Below, piece after piece: positions 43,420 to 53,800 of a DNA stretch of 64,000 bases; positions within the stretch are counted from its first letter, which is position 1, and the number at the start of each line of letters is the position of its first letter. The notes beneath the pieces are model-generated. The model worked only from the letters and a program-made list of their open reading frames with translations, had not been told where the DNA came from and did no database searches. The stretch comes from Arcticibacter sp041902385 (GTDB taxonomy: Bacteria; Bacteroidota; Bacteroidia; Sphingobacteriales; Sphingobacteriaceae). The stretch lies in contig NZ_CP169244.1 of assembly GCF_041902385.1 (NCBI RefSeq), forward strand, positions 1,364,001 through 1,428,000, in the 5' to 3' direction. A program made the position numbers and the translations under genes.

Positions 43420-45726
43420 TTACCTTTCAGATATTATTCTTGCTGAAGCATGGGACTCCGATGGCTTTGGCGCCATAATAAATTCCAGTTCGCCACCTTC
43501 TGTGATTTCCTTATGAGTAATCCAGTTCCTATTTAAAGATTTGCCATTGAGTCGTACCGACTGAATGTATTTATTTAAGGGAGAAAGACCTTTGGCAGCT
43601 ATAGAGAAGGTCTTGCCGTTATATCTGATTGTAGCTTTTTTGAATAAGGGGGAGCCGAATAGATACTTCCCATCTGCTGGATTGACTGGATAAAATCCAA
43701 GTGCACTGAAAACGTACCATGCTGACATCTGCCCACAATCTTCATTCCCTGAGAGCCCGTTTGCTTCTACTCCATAAAGGCGTCGTCTTATTTCATCCAC
43801 TTTTTCCTGGGTCTTCCAAGGCTGACCTGCGTAGTTGTATAGATACGCGATATGATGACTAGGCTCATTACCGTGAGCATATTCCCCGATGAGACCTGTT
43901 ATGTCAACTGGTTTGTTAATGTGTTCTGCGCTTTTTTGATTAAAAAGTTCATCGAGCCGTTGGCTAAACTTTGCTTTCCCGCCCATCAACGCGATTAGCC
44001 CTTCTATATCATGCGGCACAAACCAGGAATACTGCCAGCTATTTCCTTCTATAAAATCAGATTTGCCGTACGACGCAAACGCGGGATCAAAACCAGGAAC
44101 GAAGGCTCCTATGGAGTTCTTGCCTCTCATAAAGCCACTTTCTGAATCGAACACGTTCTTATAAGCCAGTGAGCGCTCTTTAAAATACTGGTAGTCGTCC
44201 TTCTTACCCAGTGCTTTTGCCATCTGTGCGATGCACCAGTCATCATATGCATATTCAAGGGTTTTGGAAACCGACTTGTTTTCAAGGTCGGCTGGGACGT
44301 AATTGAACTTCTTCAAGTATTTCACTCCGAAACTGTCCTGCATGGCACTTTTCTTCATTGCCTCGTATGCCAGATTAACATCATATCCCCGGAAACCTTT
44401 AAAGTAAGCATCTGTAATAACAGGGATAGCATGATATCCGATCATACAGTTAGTTTCACTCCCTACCAGTGGCCAGACAGGTAGCAGGCCGTATTCCTTA
44501 TACTGCGCAAGCATAGACTGAATAAATTGATTTACGCGTGCGGGCTGCGTAATAGTAAAAAGTGGGTGCGCTGCCCGGAATGTGTCCCAAAGTGAAAAAA
44601 TGGTATAATTTTCTAGACCCGGAATACTGCGCACCTTTTTATCAAAGCCCTTGTACCGGCTGTCGACGTCTGAGAATGTCGTCGGAGCAAGCATGGTATG
44701 ATACAGCGCGGTGTAGAATACTTTCTTTTCTTTGGTAGTGGTATCGGCTACCTGGAGGCAGGCCATTGCGCCTTCCCACTCCTCGGTAGCTTCTCTCCTG
44801 ATCTGTTCGAAGTTCCAGTTCGGCGTTTCTGTGCGAAGGTTGTTCAGTGCCCCTTGTTCATCCACATAAGAAATGCCCACTTTTAGCAGAATCGCTTCAT
44901 TCTTCAGAGTATTGAAGTTTAAGACTACTTTCAGGTCCCGGCCATCTGCTCTCTTCAGGCCATTCGATAAGACTTGCCCACGGCCTATGCCAGCGCTCTT
45001 AAAAGGTTTAGAAAAGCGGGCTGTGAACCAAATCTCTTCATTTGCGAAATCTTTTTCGTCTCCCTCGCCCCAACCCCTTGTTTTCCTATATCCGGTAATC
45101 GTTGAATCATTGTCGATTCTCACCCAGGCAGTAATGACAGAGTCTGTCTTGAAACCGTGAAAGAGATCCAAAAGAATATGGCTCTTGTCGGACGAGGGGA
45201 AGGTATACCGGTGAAAACCGACCCTTTTGGTTGTTGTTAGTTCAGCCTTAATGCCATACGAGTCAAGAAAGACGGAATAATAACCAGGACTTGCTTTCTC
45301 ACTTTCCTTCTTGAATACCGAACGGTACCCGTCGGCCGGATTACTTCTGCTTCCTGGAGTCAGCTTAATGTCTCCCGTACCTGGCATGACTAAGATATCC
45401 ATAAGATCTCCCCGGCCGGTCCCGCTTAAATGCGTATGGCTGAAGCCCATTATTGAGCGATCAGAATCGTGGTAACCGGAGCACCAATCCCAACCTTCGT
45501 TAAAAGTGTCGGGACTGAGTTGCACCATGCCAAAGGGGCGCGTTGCTCCAGGAAAGGTATGACCATGCCCGCCCGTCCCAATAAAAGGATCGACGTACTT
45601 CGTTAGTTGCTGCGCGCGCGAGTATGGCAGCAGAAAAAGTGAGAATATCGTTAATGAGATATGTACTCTCATTAACAATGAAAATTTATGTCGCCTAAGT
45701 AATTGCTTTTTTAATTTGTTTCCCAT
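43420..45726 (-). CDS. GH92 alpha-mannosidase
   Basis: 768 residues. The N-terminus is long and basic before the hydrophobic segment (VHISLTIFSLFLLPYSRAQQ), giving an export signal. Canonical GH92 blocks: LTKYVDPFIGTGGHGHTFPG, ATRPFGMVQLSPDT, GFSHTHLSGTGRGDLMDILV, FSLWDTFRAAHPLFTI, HGNEPSHHIAYLYNYAG and LSGNEDCGQMSAWYVFSALG. This is the first gene of the enzyme operon. A ~310-base gap separates it from the divergent regulator gene, which probably drives it. Confidence 0.94.
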   Translation of the reverse strand: MGNKLKKQLLRRHKFSLLMRVHISLTIFSLFLLPYSRAQQLTKYVDPFIGTGGHGHTFPGATRPFGMVQLSPDTFNEGWDWCSGYHDSDRSIMGFSHTHLSGTGRGDLMDILVMPGTGDIKLTPGSRSNPADGYRSVFKKESEKASPGYYSVFLDSYGIKAELTTTKRVGFHRYTFPSSDKSHILLDLFHGFKTDSVITAWVRIDNDSTITGYRKTRGWGEGDEKDFANEEIWFTARFSKPFKSAGIGRGQVLSNGLKRADGRDLKVVLNFNTLKNEAILLKVGISYVDEQGALNNLRTETPNWNFEQIRREATEEWEGAMACLQVADTTTKEKKVFYTALYHTMLAPTTFSDVDSRYKGFDKKVRSIPGLENYTIFSLWDTFRAAHPLFTITQPARVNQFIQSMLAQYKEYGLLPVWPLVGSETNCMIGYHAIPVITDAYFKGFRGYDVNLAYEAMKKSAMQDSFGVKYLKKFNYVPADLENKSVSKTLEYAYDDWCIAQMAKALGKKDDYQYFKERSLAYKNVFDSESGFMRGKNSIGAFVPGFDPAFASYGKSDFIEGNSWQYSWFVPHDIEGLIALMGGKAKFSQRLDELFNQKSAEHINKPVDITGLIGEYAHGNEPSHHIAYLYNYAGQPWKTQEKVDEIRRRLYGVEANGLSGNEDCGQMSAWYVFSALGFYPVNPADGKYLFGSPLFKKATIRYNGKTFSIAAKGLSPLNKYIQSVRLNGKSLNRNWITHKEITEGGELEFIMAPKPSESHASARIISER

Positions 45727-46037
45727 CGTTTGTATTGTTGTTCGGACATATTGGTTAAGTTATTTAGTTCTGATTATCTGTACTTTTGATTGAATATTCG
45801 CTGTCTTCACACCGCCTTGTCCGACTGAAGCGACGCTAAATGTTCCGCCCTTAGTAAAATGATTAAATTTGAATAGCTAAATTTACAAAAGACATGTATG
45901 CTAGGGGTGGACAAACCCGGGCAGATTGATGCGAATCACCAGAATGCGCTTTTATTTGCGCAGGCGGGGTAAATTTGCATGGTTCTGCTATCGTCATAGC
46001 ATTCACTATTATCATTTGAACCATTAGAACTGTACAG

Positions 46038-47348
46038 TTGAAAAACAAGGCTTACATACTAAAGTGCATTGAGCTTGTAGAAAAAAGAATGAACTGGGGT
46101 AGTAATAAAGATTGGATCGATTATAACTTCAGAAACTTGAGTGAACAGATCTTTGACGCATCGAAGGTGTCGATCAGCGTTCGTACTTTAAAGAGAATTT
46201 TCCGGCAGGAAACCGACTCCAACACATTTTATGAACCTCAAATAGCTACAAAAAATGCTCTTGCTGTTTTCCTGGAATATAAAGATTGGGCGGAGTTTGT
46301 ACGTGTTAATTTTCCACGATCAACCGGCACAGAACAAGATGAATCAGAGCTTCGGGAGGAAGATGGAGTGCCCCTTCAGGTTCATAACGCGCCTCAACAG
46401 CTTTCGCCTCCTAGCAGGCCCAAGAATCGATCTCTCTTGCTTATCCCTGCCTTGCTTGTTCTCTTCCTGGTTTTCGGAATTCTGTTTTGGGGGCAGCAAA
46501 AGGCACCCTTAAAGTTCACTTCAAAAAATATAATAGCAGACAACTATGCATTTGGATATGACCTGTCAGGAATGTCATACAATACTGCGACAGTTGATTT
46601 AGACCATGCCATATATAAAGCGCTGCTGAATAAAAAAGGGGAGTTCAGCTATCCTTTTAAGCTTCCTGACTATTACAAGGTTAAACTTATCGTAGATGGA
46701 GAAACAGTGGCACGAAGAGACATTCATATTCTTTCTAAAGGTTGGGTGAGTGTCGTTGAGCAAAACCACAAGGAACGCCTGATTTCAGACAGGTCACTGC
46801 ACCACCGGAACCAGCTACTGCATCTGCCAGCGGAAGAACTCGCCAAGATAAAGATCGATACGACTGATGAATACTGGCTGGACTTTAGGAACATTAGGAA
46901 CTTTGATATAGACGGCGACAATCTTCTTCTTGAAATAGATGTAAAAAACGACCAATCTGGCGGGGGGCAGGATTGCTTTGATACCAGCATAGAGTACATG
47001 GGCGTCTCAGGGACGGGCCGGGTGAAATTAGTACGGCCCGGCTGTGCTAATTTTGCCGTATTTGAGTTTGGTGAGGTCCGGTTCAACGGTAACTTTCATG
47101 ACTTAAGTCCTTTTGGCATAGATTTGTCAAAATGGAATACAGTAAAAATTAAAGTCGAGAACAAAAGGGTAAGAGTCTACCTGAATAACCGCCTGGCTTA
47201 TAAGAACTCTTACAAAGAGCCCATTGGGCAGGTACGCGGATTCAAGATCAAGTTTAAAGGCTCAGGCTCGATGGATAATATCCGGGTATTCAATTCAGAC
47301 AAACGACTGGTCTATCGAGACAACTTCGATAGCGCCCCGATTAATTGA
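46038..47348 (+). CDS. Transmembrane one-component regulator of the polysaccharide locus
   Basis: 436 residues from a TTG start at 46038; no in-frame ATG precedes it, and the domain begins at LKCIELVEKRMNWGSNKDWI. Residues ~1-90 form a cytoplasmic DNA-binding-like domain typical of Bacteroidota (LSEQIFDASKVSISVRTLKR, then FLEYKDWAEFV). A polar linker precedes one membrane helix (132-151, SLLLIPALLVLFLVFGILFW). About 285 periplasmic residues follow, whose end (GIDLSKWNTVKIKVENKRVR, VYLNNRLAYKNSYK, LVYRDNFDSA) resembles a concanavalin/LamG-like or DUF1080-like jelly roll. It lies between the two halves of the locus, divergent from the GH92 operon, and probably senses a glycan fragment. Confidence 0.75.
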   Translation: MKNKAYILKCIELVEKRMNWGSNKDWIDYNFRNLSEQIFDASKVSISVRTLKRIFRQETDSNTFYEPQIATKNALAVFLEYKDWAEFVRVNFPRSTGTEQDESELREEDGVPLQVHNAPQQLSPPSRPKNRSLLLIPALLVLFLVFGILFWGQQKAPLKFTSKNIIADNYAFGYDLSGMSYNTATVDLDHAIYKALLNKKGEFSYPFKLPDYYKVKLIVDGETVARRDIHILSKGWVSVVEQNHKERLISDRSLHHRNQLLHLPAEELAKIKIDTTDEYWLDFRNIRNFDIDGDNLLLEIDVKNDQSGGGQDCFDTSIEYMGVSGTGRVKLVRPGCANFAVFEFGEVRFNGNFHDLSPFGIDLSKWNTVKIKVENKRVRVYLNNRLAYKNSYKEPIGQVRGFKIKFKGSGSMDNIRVFNSDKRLVYRDNFDSAPIN

Positions 47349-47356
47349 GCATTGTA

Positions 47357-49363
47357 TTACCTGGTATCGGTACTTATAAAAAGCGGAATCACAATATTGC
47401 CATCCCATCCCCTTGAAGGAAATCCGGTCATGGGAATAGTTCTTGTCTTATCTCCGCGGATATCGGTTATCATGGGAGACCAGGTCCGATTAGGGCCGTT
47501 TGTACAGGCTATTATAGAAACCGAAGAGTTGTCGTTTATAATGCCGGGAGGATCGGGATCGGCGTCTCTGCCAAAGCGGTTCATTATTCCCCCAAGCACT
47601 TCCAGTTTTGCGCCTTTCTCCGCTTTAAAAACGGAGAATGTTTTTTCAGTTTTAAAGCCAAAGACCCAAAGAGTACTATTCTGACCTGCGTTAATCTGGT
47701 AATGATCTGCTTTCTCGTTATTAATAAAGCGGGCGTAAGCCCGTACGTTTTCAATGACACCCGGCACGCGGGCAAAGCCGTGTACGTTGTTAGCGAATAT
47801 CTTTGTTCCGACACTTTTAAGCCCTCCCTGGTATACGTTGGCTGCAGAACTAGTACTTTCCAGAAAAAGGTCGCGGGCCTCGGAATGCTTTATAGAGCCG
47901 GCGGCTAGTTCAGTGTCTTTAATCAAGAGGATATCGGTAGATCTTTCTCCTATTTCAAATTTAACACCGGGACCTTCTATCCTTGTATCTCCACCGATAA
48001 TTTGCTTTACTGTAGCAGGGATTATCACTGTTCCACTTAAAAAATAGCTATTCTTTGGAAAACAAATCACTTCGTGGCCTGAATTAAAAGCGCGTTGAAC
48101 CGCTAAGCGGTCATCAACGTTTCCGTCCCCGGTAGCTCCAAAGTCGTCTACGCTAGCCCATTTTCTAAAGTCGGGCACCCATTGTATCAAGGGATAATCT
48201 TCGATCGTTAAGTTCAGAGATTTGGCGGGCTTACCTTTTGCCCGGGGATCCCAGGCATTCAATTCAGCGTTGCTTACAAATTCGTGAATCCTCCCGTTTG
48301 CCAGTTCATGCTTATCTGCCTTTATAACTCCAGCCCTAAAGCCTTTCATCTTAATGTCTCTGGCAAACAGGAAACCTTCCTCTATCAAGAGAGCGCAGCT
48401 ACCTCCACGGGCGTTAAATTGACTATTAAGTATAACGGCATGAGGCAAGCGATTTCCTTTGGCCTTCAAAGCCAGGCCTACAGGAGCGCCTTTACTACAT
48501 ACTTTCCGTAAGGACACAGACATCCCAACTAAACGAATAGCTTCCTGCAGTGAATTGTTGATACTTACATATTCAATTGACGGGTGAGATTCAGTGTCAC
48601 CTTCTAACATAAGTCCCCGCTTAAAACCGTCAATAGTAAGGTTGCTATAATATCCATGGGCGGATCCGATCCGGACGTGAAGACCGATTTCTCCCTCTCC
48701 AACAATTCTGACGTTATCCAGGCGGGACGTGTTGGCTCCATAAAAGTCGAGACCTATAGCTCCCGTGTTTCCTTTACCTGTATTGATAGTAATATTCCTA
48801 AACTTAAAGCCAGCGGGGGCGTTATTAAAAATAGTCCCTCTATCGAACTTAGAAAAGGAGATAACGGGCTTATTTGCCCCCGCACCGAAATCTGGCAGGT
48901 GATCTGCAAGTTTGATCACTACATTTTCCCTGCTTTGCCCGACTATTTTCAAGCCAGCAGTTCCTTCTCTGTTAGCGGCTATCTGGTGTTTTTCGCAGTC
49001 GGGAACTGGTTCTCCTGAGTATACCAGGGATTTAGAAACAAGGTATACGCCGTCAGGGAAATAGATATGCCAATACTCATGCCATCCACAAGGCTGGCCT
49101 GCGGCTTTGAGCCGGCTCACAACCCAATCCATAGCTGCAATAATGGCATCCGAATCGTCCGTCTTTCCATCGCCTTTTGCATTGCGGCTATATATTCCTG
49201 CCTCTACCAGTTTTTTAACATTGATAAAGCGTCCGCCATTTTCTCTAAACATGCAAGGGGGATAAACTTCATTAACGCTGATATTCCTGTCTTGTGCCAG
49301 AACAGTAATATGTCCTAAAACCACCAGAACTGCTATTACCCCAAACTTTTTCATCTTGAACAT
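47357..49363 (-). CDS. Secreted double beta-helix protein (pectate_lyase_3/GH28-like)
   Basis: 668 residues with a signal peptide (FGVIAVLVVLGHITVLAQ). Two copies of the 'pectate lyase superfamily' opening are seen: AGIYSRNAKGDGKTDDSDAI at about residue 55 and VDDFGATGDGNVDDRLAVQR at about 400, each followed by a right-handed beta-helix (GFKFRNITINTGKGNTGAIG, LDNVRIVGEGEIGLHVRIGS). This tandem layout is seen in GH55 and related families, but no catalytic residue can be assigned. It is downstream of susD past a terminator hairpin and convergent with the regulator (8 bases apart). Confidence 0.8.
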   Translation of the reverse strand: MFKMKKFGVIAVLVVLGHITVLAQDRNISVNEVYPPCMFRENGGRFINVKKLVEAGIYSRNAKGDGKTDDSDAIIAAMDWVVSRLKAAGQPCGWHEYWHIYFPDGVYLVSKSLVYSGEPVPDCEKHQIAANREGTAGLKIVGQSRENVVIKLADHLPDFGAGANKPVISFSKFDRGTIFNNAPAGFKFRNITINTGKGNTGAIGLDFYGANTSRLDNVRIVGEGEIGLHVRIGSAHGYYSNLTIDGFKRGLMLEGDTESHPSIEYVSINNSLQEAIRLVGMSVSLRKVCSKGAPVGLALKAKGNRLPHAVILNSQFNARGGSCALLIEEGFLFARDIKMKGFRAGVIKADKHELANGRIHEFVSNAELNAWDPRAKGKPAKSLNLTIEDYPLIQWVPDFRKWASVDDFGATGDGNVDDRLAVQRAFNSGHEVICFPKNSYFLSGTVIIPATVKQIIGGDTRIEGPGVKFEIGERSTDILLIKDTELAAGSIKHSEARDLFLESTSSAANVYQGGLKSVGTKIFANNVHGFARVPGVIENVRAYARFINNEKADHYQINAGQNSTLWVFGFKTEKTFSVFKAEKGAKLEVLGGIMNRFGRDADPDPPGIINDNSSVSIIACTNGPNRTWSPMITDIRGDKTRTIPMTGFPSRGWDGNIVIPLFISTDTR

Positions 49364-49375
49364 TCCTAATTGAAA

Positions 49376-49404
49376 AACCGGCTTACCTCTCAGGTAAGCC
49401 GGTT
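49376..49404 (-). terminator. Rho-independent terminator after susD
   Basis: AACCGGCTTACC (49376-49387) pairs with GGTAAGCCGGTT (49393-49404). On the minus strand the stem is followed by a T5 run. It lies between susD and the double beta-helix gene and would reduce read-through, setting a higher level for SusC/D than for the enzyme. Confidence 0.85.
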
Positions 49405-49410
49405 AGAGAA

Positions 49411-50832
49411 TTAATAATCGTTATTTTGTTCTAATTTAGGGTTTCGGTTTCGCTCGCGTTGGGGGATGGGCCATATTGTTTTAGCGGTGCTGATGCCAAG
49501 CACTGCTTCTGCCTTGCCGTTACGTTTTAAATCCACCCAACGGTGTCCTTCGAAGGCAAGCTCCAGCATACGTTCGTTATCTATTGCAGCAGTGAGGTCA
49601 AACCCTTTGGCCATATCGAGGTTACTTGGATAATCATAAGGCGACGCAGACGAGAGGGCGACATTAAAGGCCCGTCTTCTGACGATATTCAAGTCCTGCA
49701 CGGCGAGGCTGGTTTGACCTAACTTGTTCAGCGCTTCCGCCCGGATGAGTATGATATCAGCCAGACGAAGGACTATGATGTTAGGGTCTTCGTTGGAGTT
49801 GCTCCGGTTATGCTTCTTTACGTAAACCTGCCCTGCAGTCTTAAACTGAGGAGTAGTACTTACTGCAGTGCTGGCAGCTTTCCTAATATCTCCTTCATCA
49901 AAAGCTCTCAGAATCTTTTGTGAGGGAACGATCTGATATTGACCGCCGACGACTGTTGACTGGTTTGATTGCGGCATGAAACGCGTATGCAAGCCATGTC
50001 CCTCAGAAGTGGAGCTAACAAATTGCACTTCCCAGATAGATTCGGAAGAATTTCTTCCAGCCGGAGTAAACATATTAGCGTAAGCGGTTGGATTAGTTAG
50101 GAGGGAGTAAAGTGGGTTGTTGATCACCTGGGTGGCTTTGTCTACCGCCTTCTGATATTCCTTTGTAGTAAGGTAGACTTTTGCCAAAAGAGCCTGGGCC
50201 GCTCCCCGGGTAGCTCGTCCTCTCGTCTGTGTCGCATCAGCAAATGAAACGGGTATGCTTGCTTCCGCTTCTGTCAGGTCGTCTATTATTTGAGCGTACA
50301 CTTCATCTACACTGTTTTTAGCAATGGTAAAGTCAGCATTGAAAGAGTCGTAAGGCCTGGTAATAATTGGTACTCCTCCATACGCCGTTACTAGATTATA
50401 ATAAAAATAAGCTCTCAGGAACTTTGACTCAGCTAAAATAGCTGCCTTTTCTTCCTCTGAAAAGGCTTTGTCGTTGATTCCAGGTACTCGGGCTATAATA
50501 TCGTTAGCGCGATGTATCCCCGAATAGTTGTATTGCCAGTAAAGGTCGACCTGAGCGTTATCCACAGTGAGCAGGTGTGTATTAAATGCCTGGTAACCAT
50601 CTGCAGCATTATTGAAAGTTACTTCATCAGCTGAAGCCACATAAGCCAGCGGGTTATAAGGAGCGAGACTTTGAATCCGGTCGTACACCCCTATTACTGA
50701 AGCAACTGCGTCTTCCTCCGTTTTCCAAAAATTAAGTTCTGCAATTCGATCTTCGGGGTCCTGATTGATTACCTCACAAGAGAACAACAAACTAAGGTTG
50801 ATCATGAGTAATATCGTCTTAAAGGTTTTCAT
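49411..50832 (-). CDS. SusD/RagB-family nutrient-binding lipoprotein
   Basis: 473 residues. Lipobox MINLSLLFSCEVINQDPEDR. SusD-type blocks: LAPYNPLAYVASADEVTFNN, ILAESKFLRAYFYYNLVTAY, GGVPIITRPYDSF, ATRGAAQALLAKVYLTTKEY, ADIILIRAEALNKLGQTSLA and ERMLELAFEGHRWVDLKRNG. It is surface-exposed and binds the glycan handled by this locus. It starts 15 bases after susC. It is shorter than, and distinct from, the SusD-like protein at 20-21 kb. Confidence 0.95.
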   Translation of the reverse strand: MKTFKTILLMINLSLLFSCEVINQDPEDRIAELNFWKTEEDAVASVIGVYDRIQSLAPYNPLAYVASADEVTFNNAADGYQAFNTHLLTVDNAQVDLYWQYNYSGIHRANDIIARVPGINDKAFSEEEKAAILAESKFLRAYFYYNLVTAYGGVPIITRPYDSFNADFTIAKNSVDEVYAQIIDDLTEAEASIPVSFADATQTRGRATRGAAQALLAKVYLTTKEYQKAVDKATQVINNPLYSLLTNPTAYANMFTPAGRNSSESIWEVQFVSSTSEGHGLHTRFMPQSNQSTVVGGQYQIVPSQKILRAFDEGDIRKAASTAVSTTPQFKTAGQVYVKKHNRSNSNEDPNIIVLRLADIILIRAEALNKLGQTSLAVQDLNIVRRRAFNVALSSASPYDYPSNLDMAKGFDLTAAIDNERMLELAFEGHRWVDLKRNGKAEAVLGISTAKTIWPIPQRERNRNPKLEQNNDY

Positions 50833-50847
50833 GTTATCTGGCTAATA

Positions 50848-53800
50848 TTAAAATCCTACATTTAATCCTATCATAATTGTTCGCCCCTGCGGCTGGGTTG
50901 CCCAGTCTATGCCAAGCTGGGAGTTTTTAACCTGTTGATTCTGTGATTCCGGGTCATAACCTGAATAGTTGGTCAGGATCCAGAGATTTTGAGCACTGAC
51001 GTACAGGCGGGCATTGCTCAGCTTAAGCCTCTTAAGAAGAGCAGAAGACAGATTATATCCCAATGTTACATTTTTCAGGCGTAGGAAGCTGCCGTCCTCT
51101 ATGAACCGTTGTGACACTTCACCATTTGTTCGTCCATCTGGTCCGGCAGGATCATCATAGATCGCCCTTGGGACGTCGGTATATCTGTTTTCCGGCGTCC
51201 ATCTGCGTAAAGTATTAGTGGTTCCATTATTCTCCCGGTTCATCCTTTCCAATAAATTGCGGGTCTGATTATATACATCATTGCCATAGGACCATTGGAA
51301 AAAGACACTTAGATCTACCCCTTTGTAACTTAAATTGTTTGTAATCCCGCCTGAATGTTTGGGTAAAGCATTCCCGAGGATCTGGCGATCCAGCGTTGTG
51401 ATTACTCCGTCTTTGTTTACATCTTCATAGATCAAATCGCCAGTATTTGGATCAACTCCCAAGCTGCGATAACCGAAGAACGATCCTACTGATTCTCCCA
51501 CTCTGAATATACTAGTAGGATTTGTTGTATTAAACGATGCAGGTAGAGATTCAGTAAAGTCGGAACTGCTTGGATCTCCTTCTACGGTTGTTGGGAGATA
51601 GGTGATCTTGTTCCGGTTAAATGAGATATTGAAATCGGTACTCCATTTGAAGGCTTTTACAAAATTCCTCGTTGTAACTGCCAACTCAAGTCCGGTATTT
51701 TCGAGATTGCCAATGTTTGCTCCGAAGGTTCTTGTGAAACCAGAAGTGTAGGGGATCTCCAGCTTAAAGATAAGCTTGTCTGTAGCCTTTTTATAGACAT
51801 CTGCTACTACTGATATCCTGCTATTAAACAAACTAAAATCGAGTCCTATATCGGTTTGAGTAGTACTCTCCCAACTTAAATCCTTATTACTTAAACTGCC
51901 TGCACTGATACCCGGGAGGTTGCCATAATTGCTGCCGACGTTATAGGTAGCGAGTGAAGGAAAGTCATTTCCAAGCCCTTCCTGGTTGCCGGTTATTCCA
52001 ACGCTTGCACGGAGTTTAAGGTCGCTAATCACTTTTACGTTTTCCATAAACTTTTCTTCCGCAAGGTTCCATCCCCCCGAAATAGAGGGAAAATAACCGA
52101 ACTTATTGTTCGCTCCGAATCTTGAAGATCCGTCTGCCCGTATGGCAGCCTGTAACATGTACCGGCCTTTATAACTATAGCTGGCACGGCCGAAATAAGA
52201 GGCCAGCCCCCACTTTGAACGGAGATCCAACGCCTGGGTCCGCGTAGTAAAGCCGCTTATCGACTTGATAACATCAGTCGAGTTAGTGGTACCGGCTGCT
52301 GCAATTTTTCGCACGGCTGATTCCTGTAAGCTCTGTCCGACCAGCATAGCGAGCTTGTGGTCTCCATGCAAAGTCGTCGAGTAAGAGAGGGTATTTTCAT
52401 TATTCCAAAGTGATACAGAGTATACGCTTGCCGATCCTGAGGCCGGGCTTGAAGGCGCATTAATCTCTCTCGACTGGTATCTGTCGTCTGTAACACTTAA
52501 TTCGTCGAAACCAAAGGTCGTTTTAAAAGTGAGCCCCTTCAGTATCTTGTATTCGCCGAAGGCATTACCGACGTAGCGATTCGTAGTTGAAACATACCTC
52601 AGCGTTTTAGCCAGCATAACAGGGTTTAGCCTGTTTAAAGCGTCGCGGAAATAAGTCCCATCTTCGTTATATATCGGATTGTTCGGATTTTGAGTGAGAG
52701 CTAAAGCAAGAATCGACTGCCCCGAAAAACTATTGTCCCTACGGTTATTGTTTGACCGGTTTCCGGTCAGGTTCACTCCAAGCTTTAGATTGCTTGTCGC
52801 CTGGAAATCGTAATTTATCCTGCCATTGAACCGTTTAAACCTCTGACCGATAATGGTGCCCGTCTGATCGAAATATCCTGCAGAGACGTAATGCGAAGCC
52901 TTGTCGGTACCGCCGGCTACTGACAGGTTGAAGCTTGAGACAGGGGCATCCTGAAAAACCGCGTCCTGCCAATTAGTAGTATTCCCCGTCTTTACGATCC
53001 TGGAATCATTGCCAATATTGCTACTGTAGGGTGGTGGGTTATTTCTGGCATTGGCTCGGGCGTCTTCAATCAAATCAACATACTGGTCGCCGTTCAGAAG
53101 ATCGAGCCGGCGGCTGACACTAGCGACACCGGTATAAGTGCTAAAATTAAATTTTGACTTTCCCTGTTTGCCCTTTTTCGTCGTGATCAACACCACGCCG
53201 TTGCCTGCTCTCGATCCATATAGTGACGCAGCTGCAGCATCCTTCAATACCTCTATAGATTCGATATCGTTCATATTGATATCGTTCTGCGTGGTAATAC
53301 GCTGGCCGTCGGTCTGCATTGGTCCTTCTCCTGCTGCGATATTGTTCATTGGCACTCCGTCTATTACATATAACGGCCGGTTTTCGCCGAATAACGAACC
53401 ATTACCCCGGATACGAATGTAAGTCTCGTCGCCTGGCGCTCCAGAGTTTTGGACCACCTGAACTCCTGGCGCCTTTCCTTGCAACGCTGCGTCGAGATTA
53501 GTAACAGGAACGTTAGCAATGTCTGTTCCTTTTACACTCGTAATAGAAGACGTGATTTCTTTTCGGTTCTGGGTTCCATAGGCTACGATAACAACTTCAT
53601 TTAACGATTTTGCGTCTGGTTTTAACACAACGTTCATTATCTTATTCCGACCGACCTGGTGTTCTTGTGTCACATAGCCCAAAAAAGAGAATAATAATAC
53701 AGAACCCTCAGTGGGTGCTTGAATAGAAAAATTACCTTTGGCATCGGTCATAGTGCTGATCCTGGTGCCCTTAACTACAACAGTTGTTCCTGGTAGAGGT

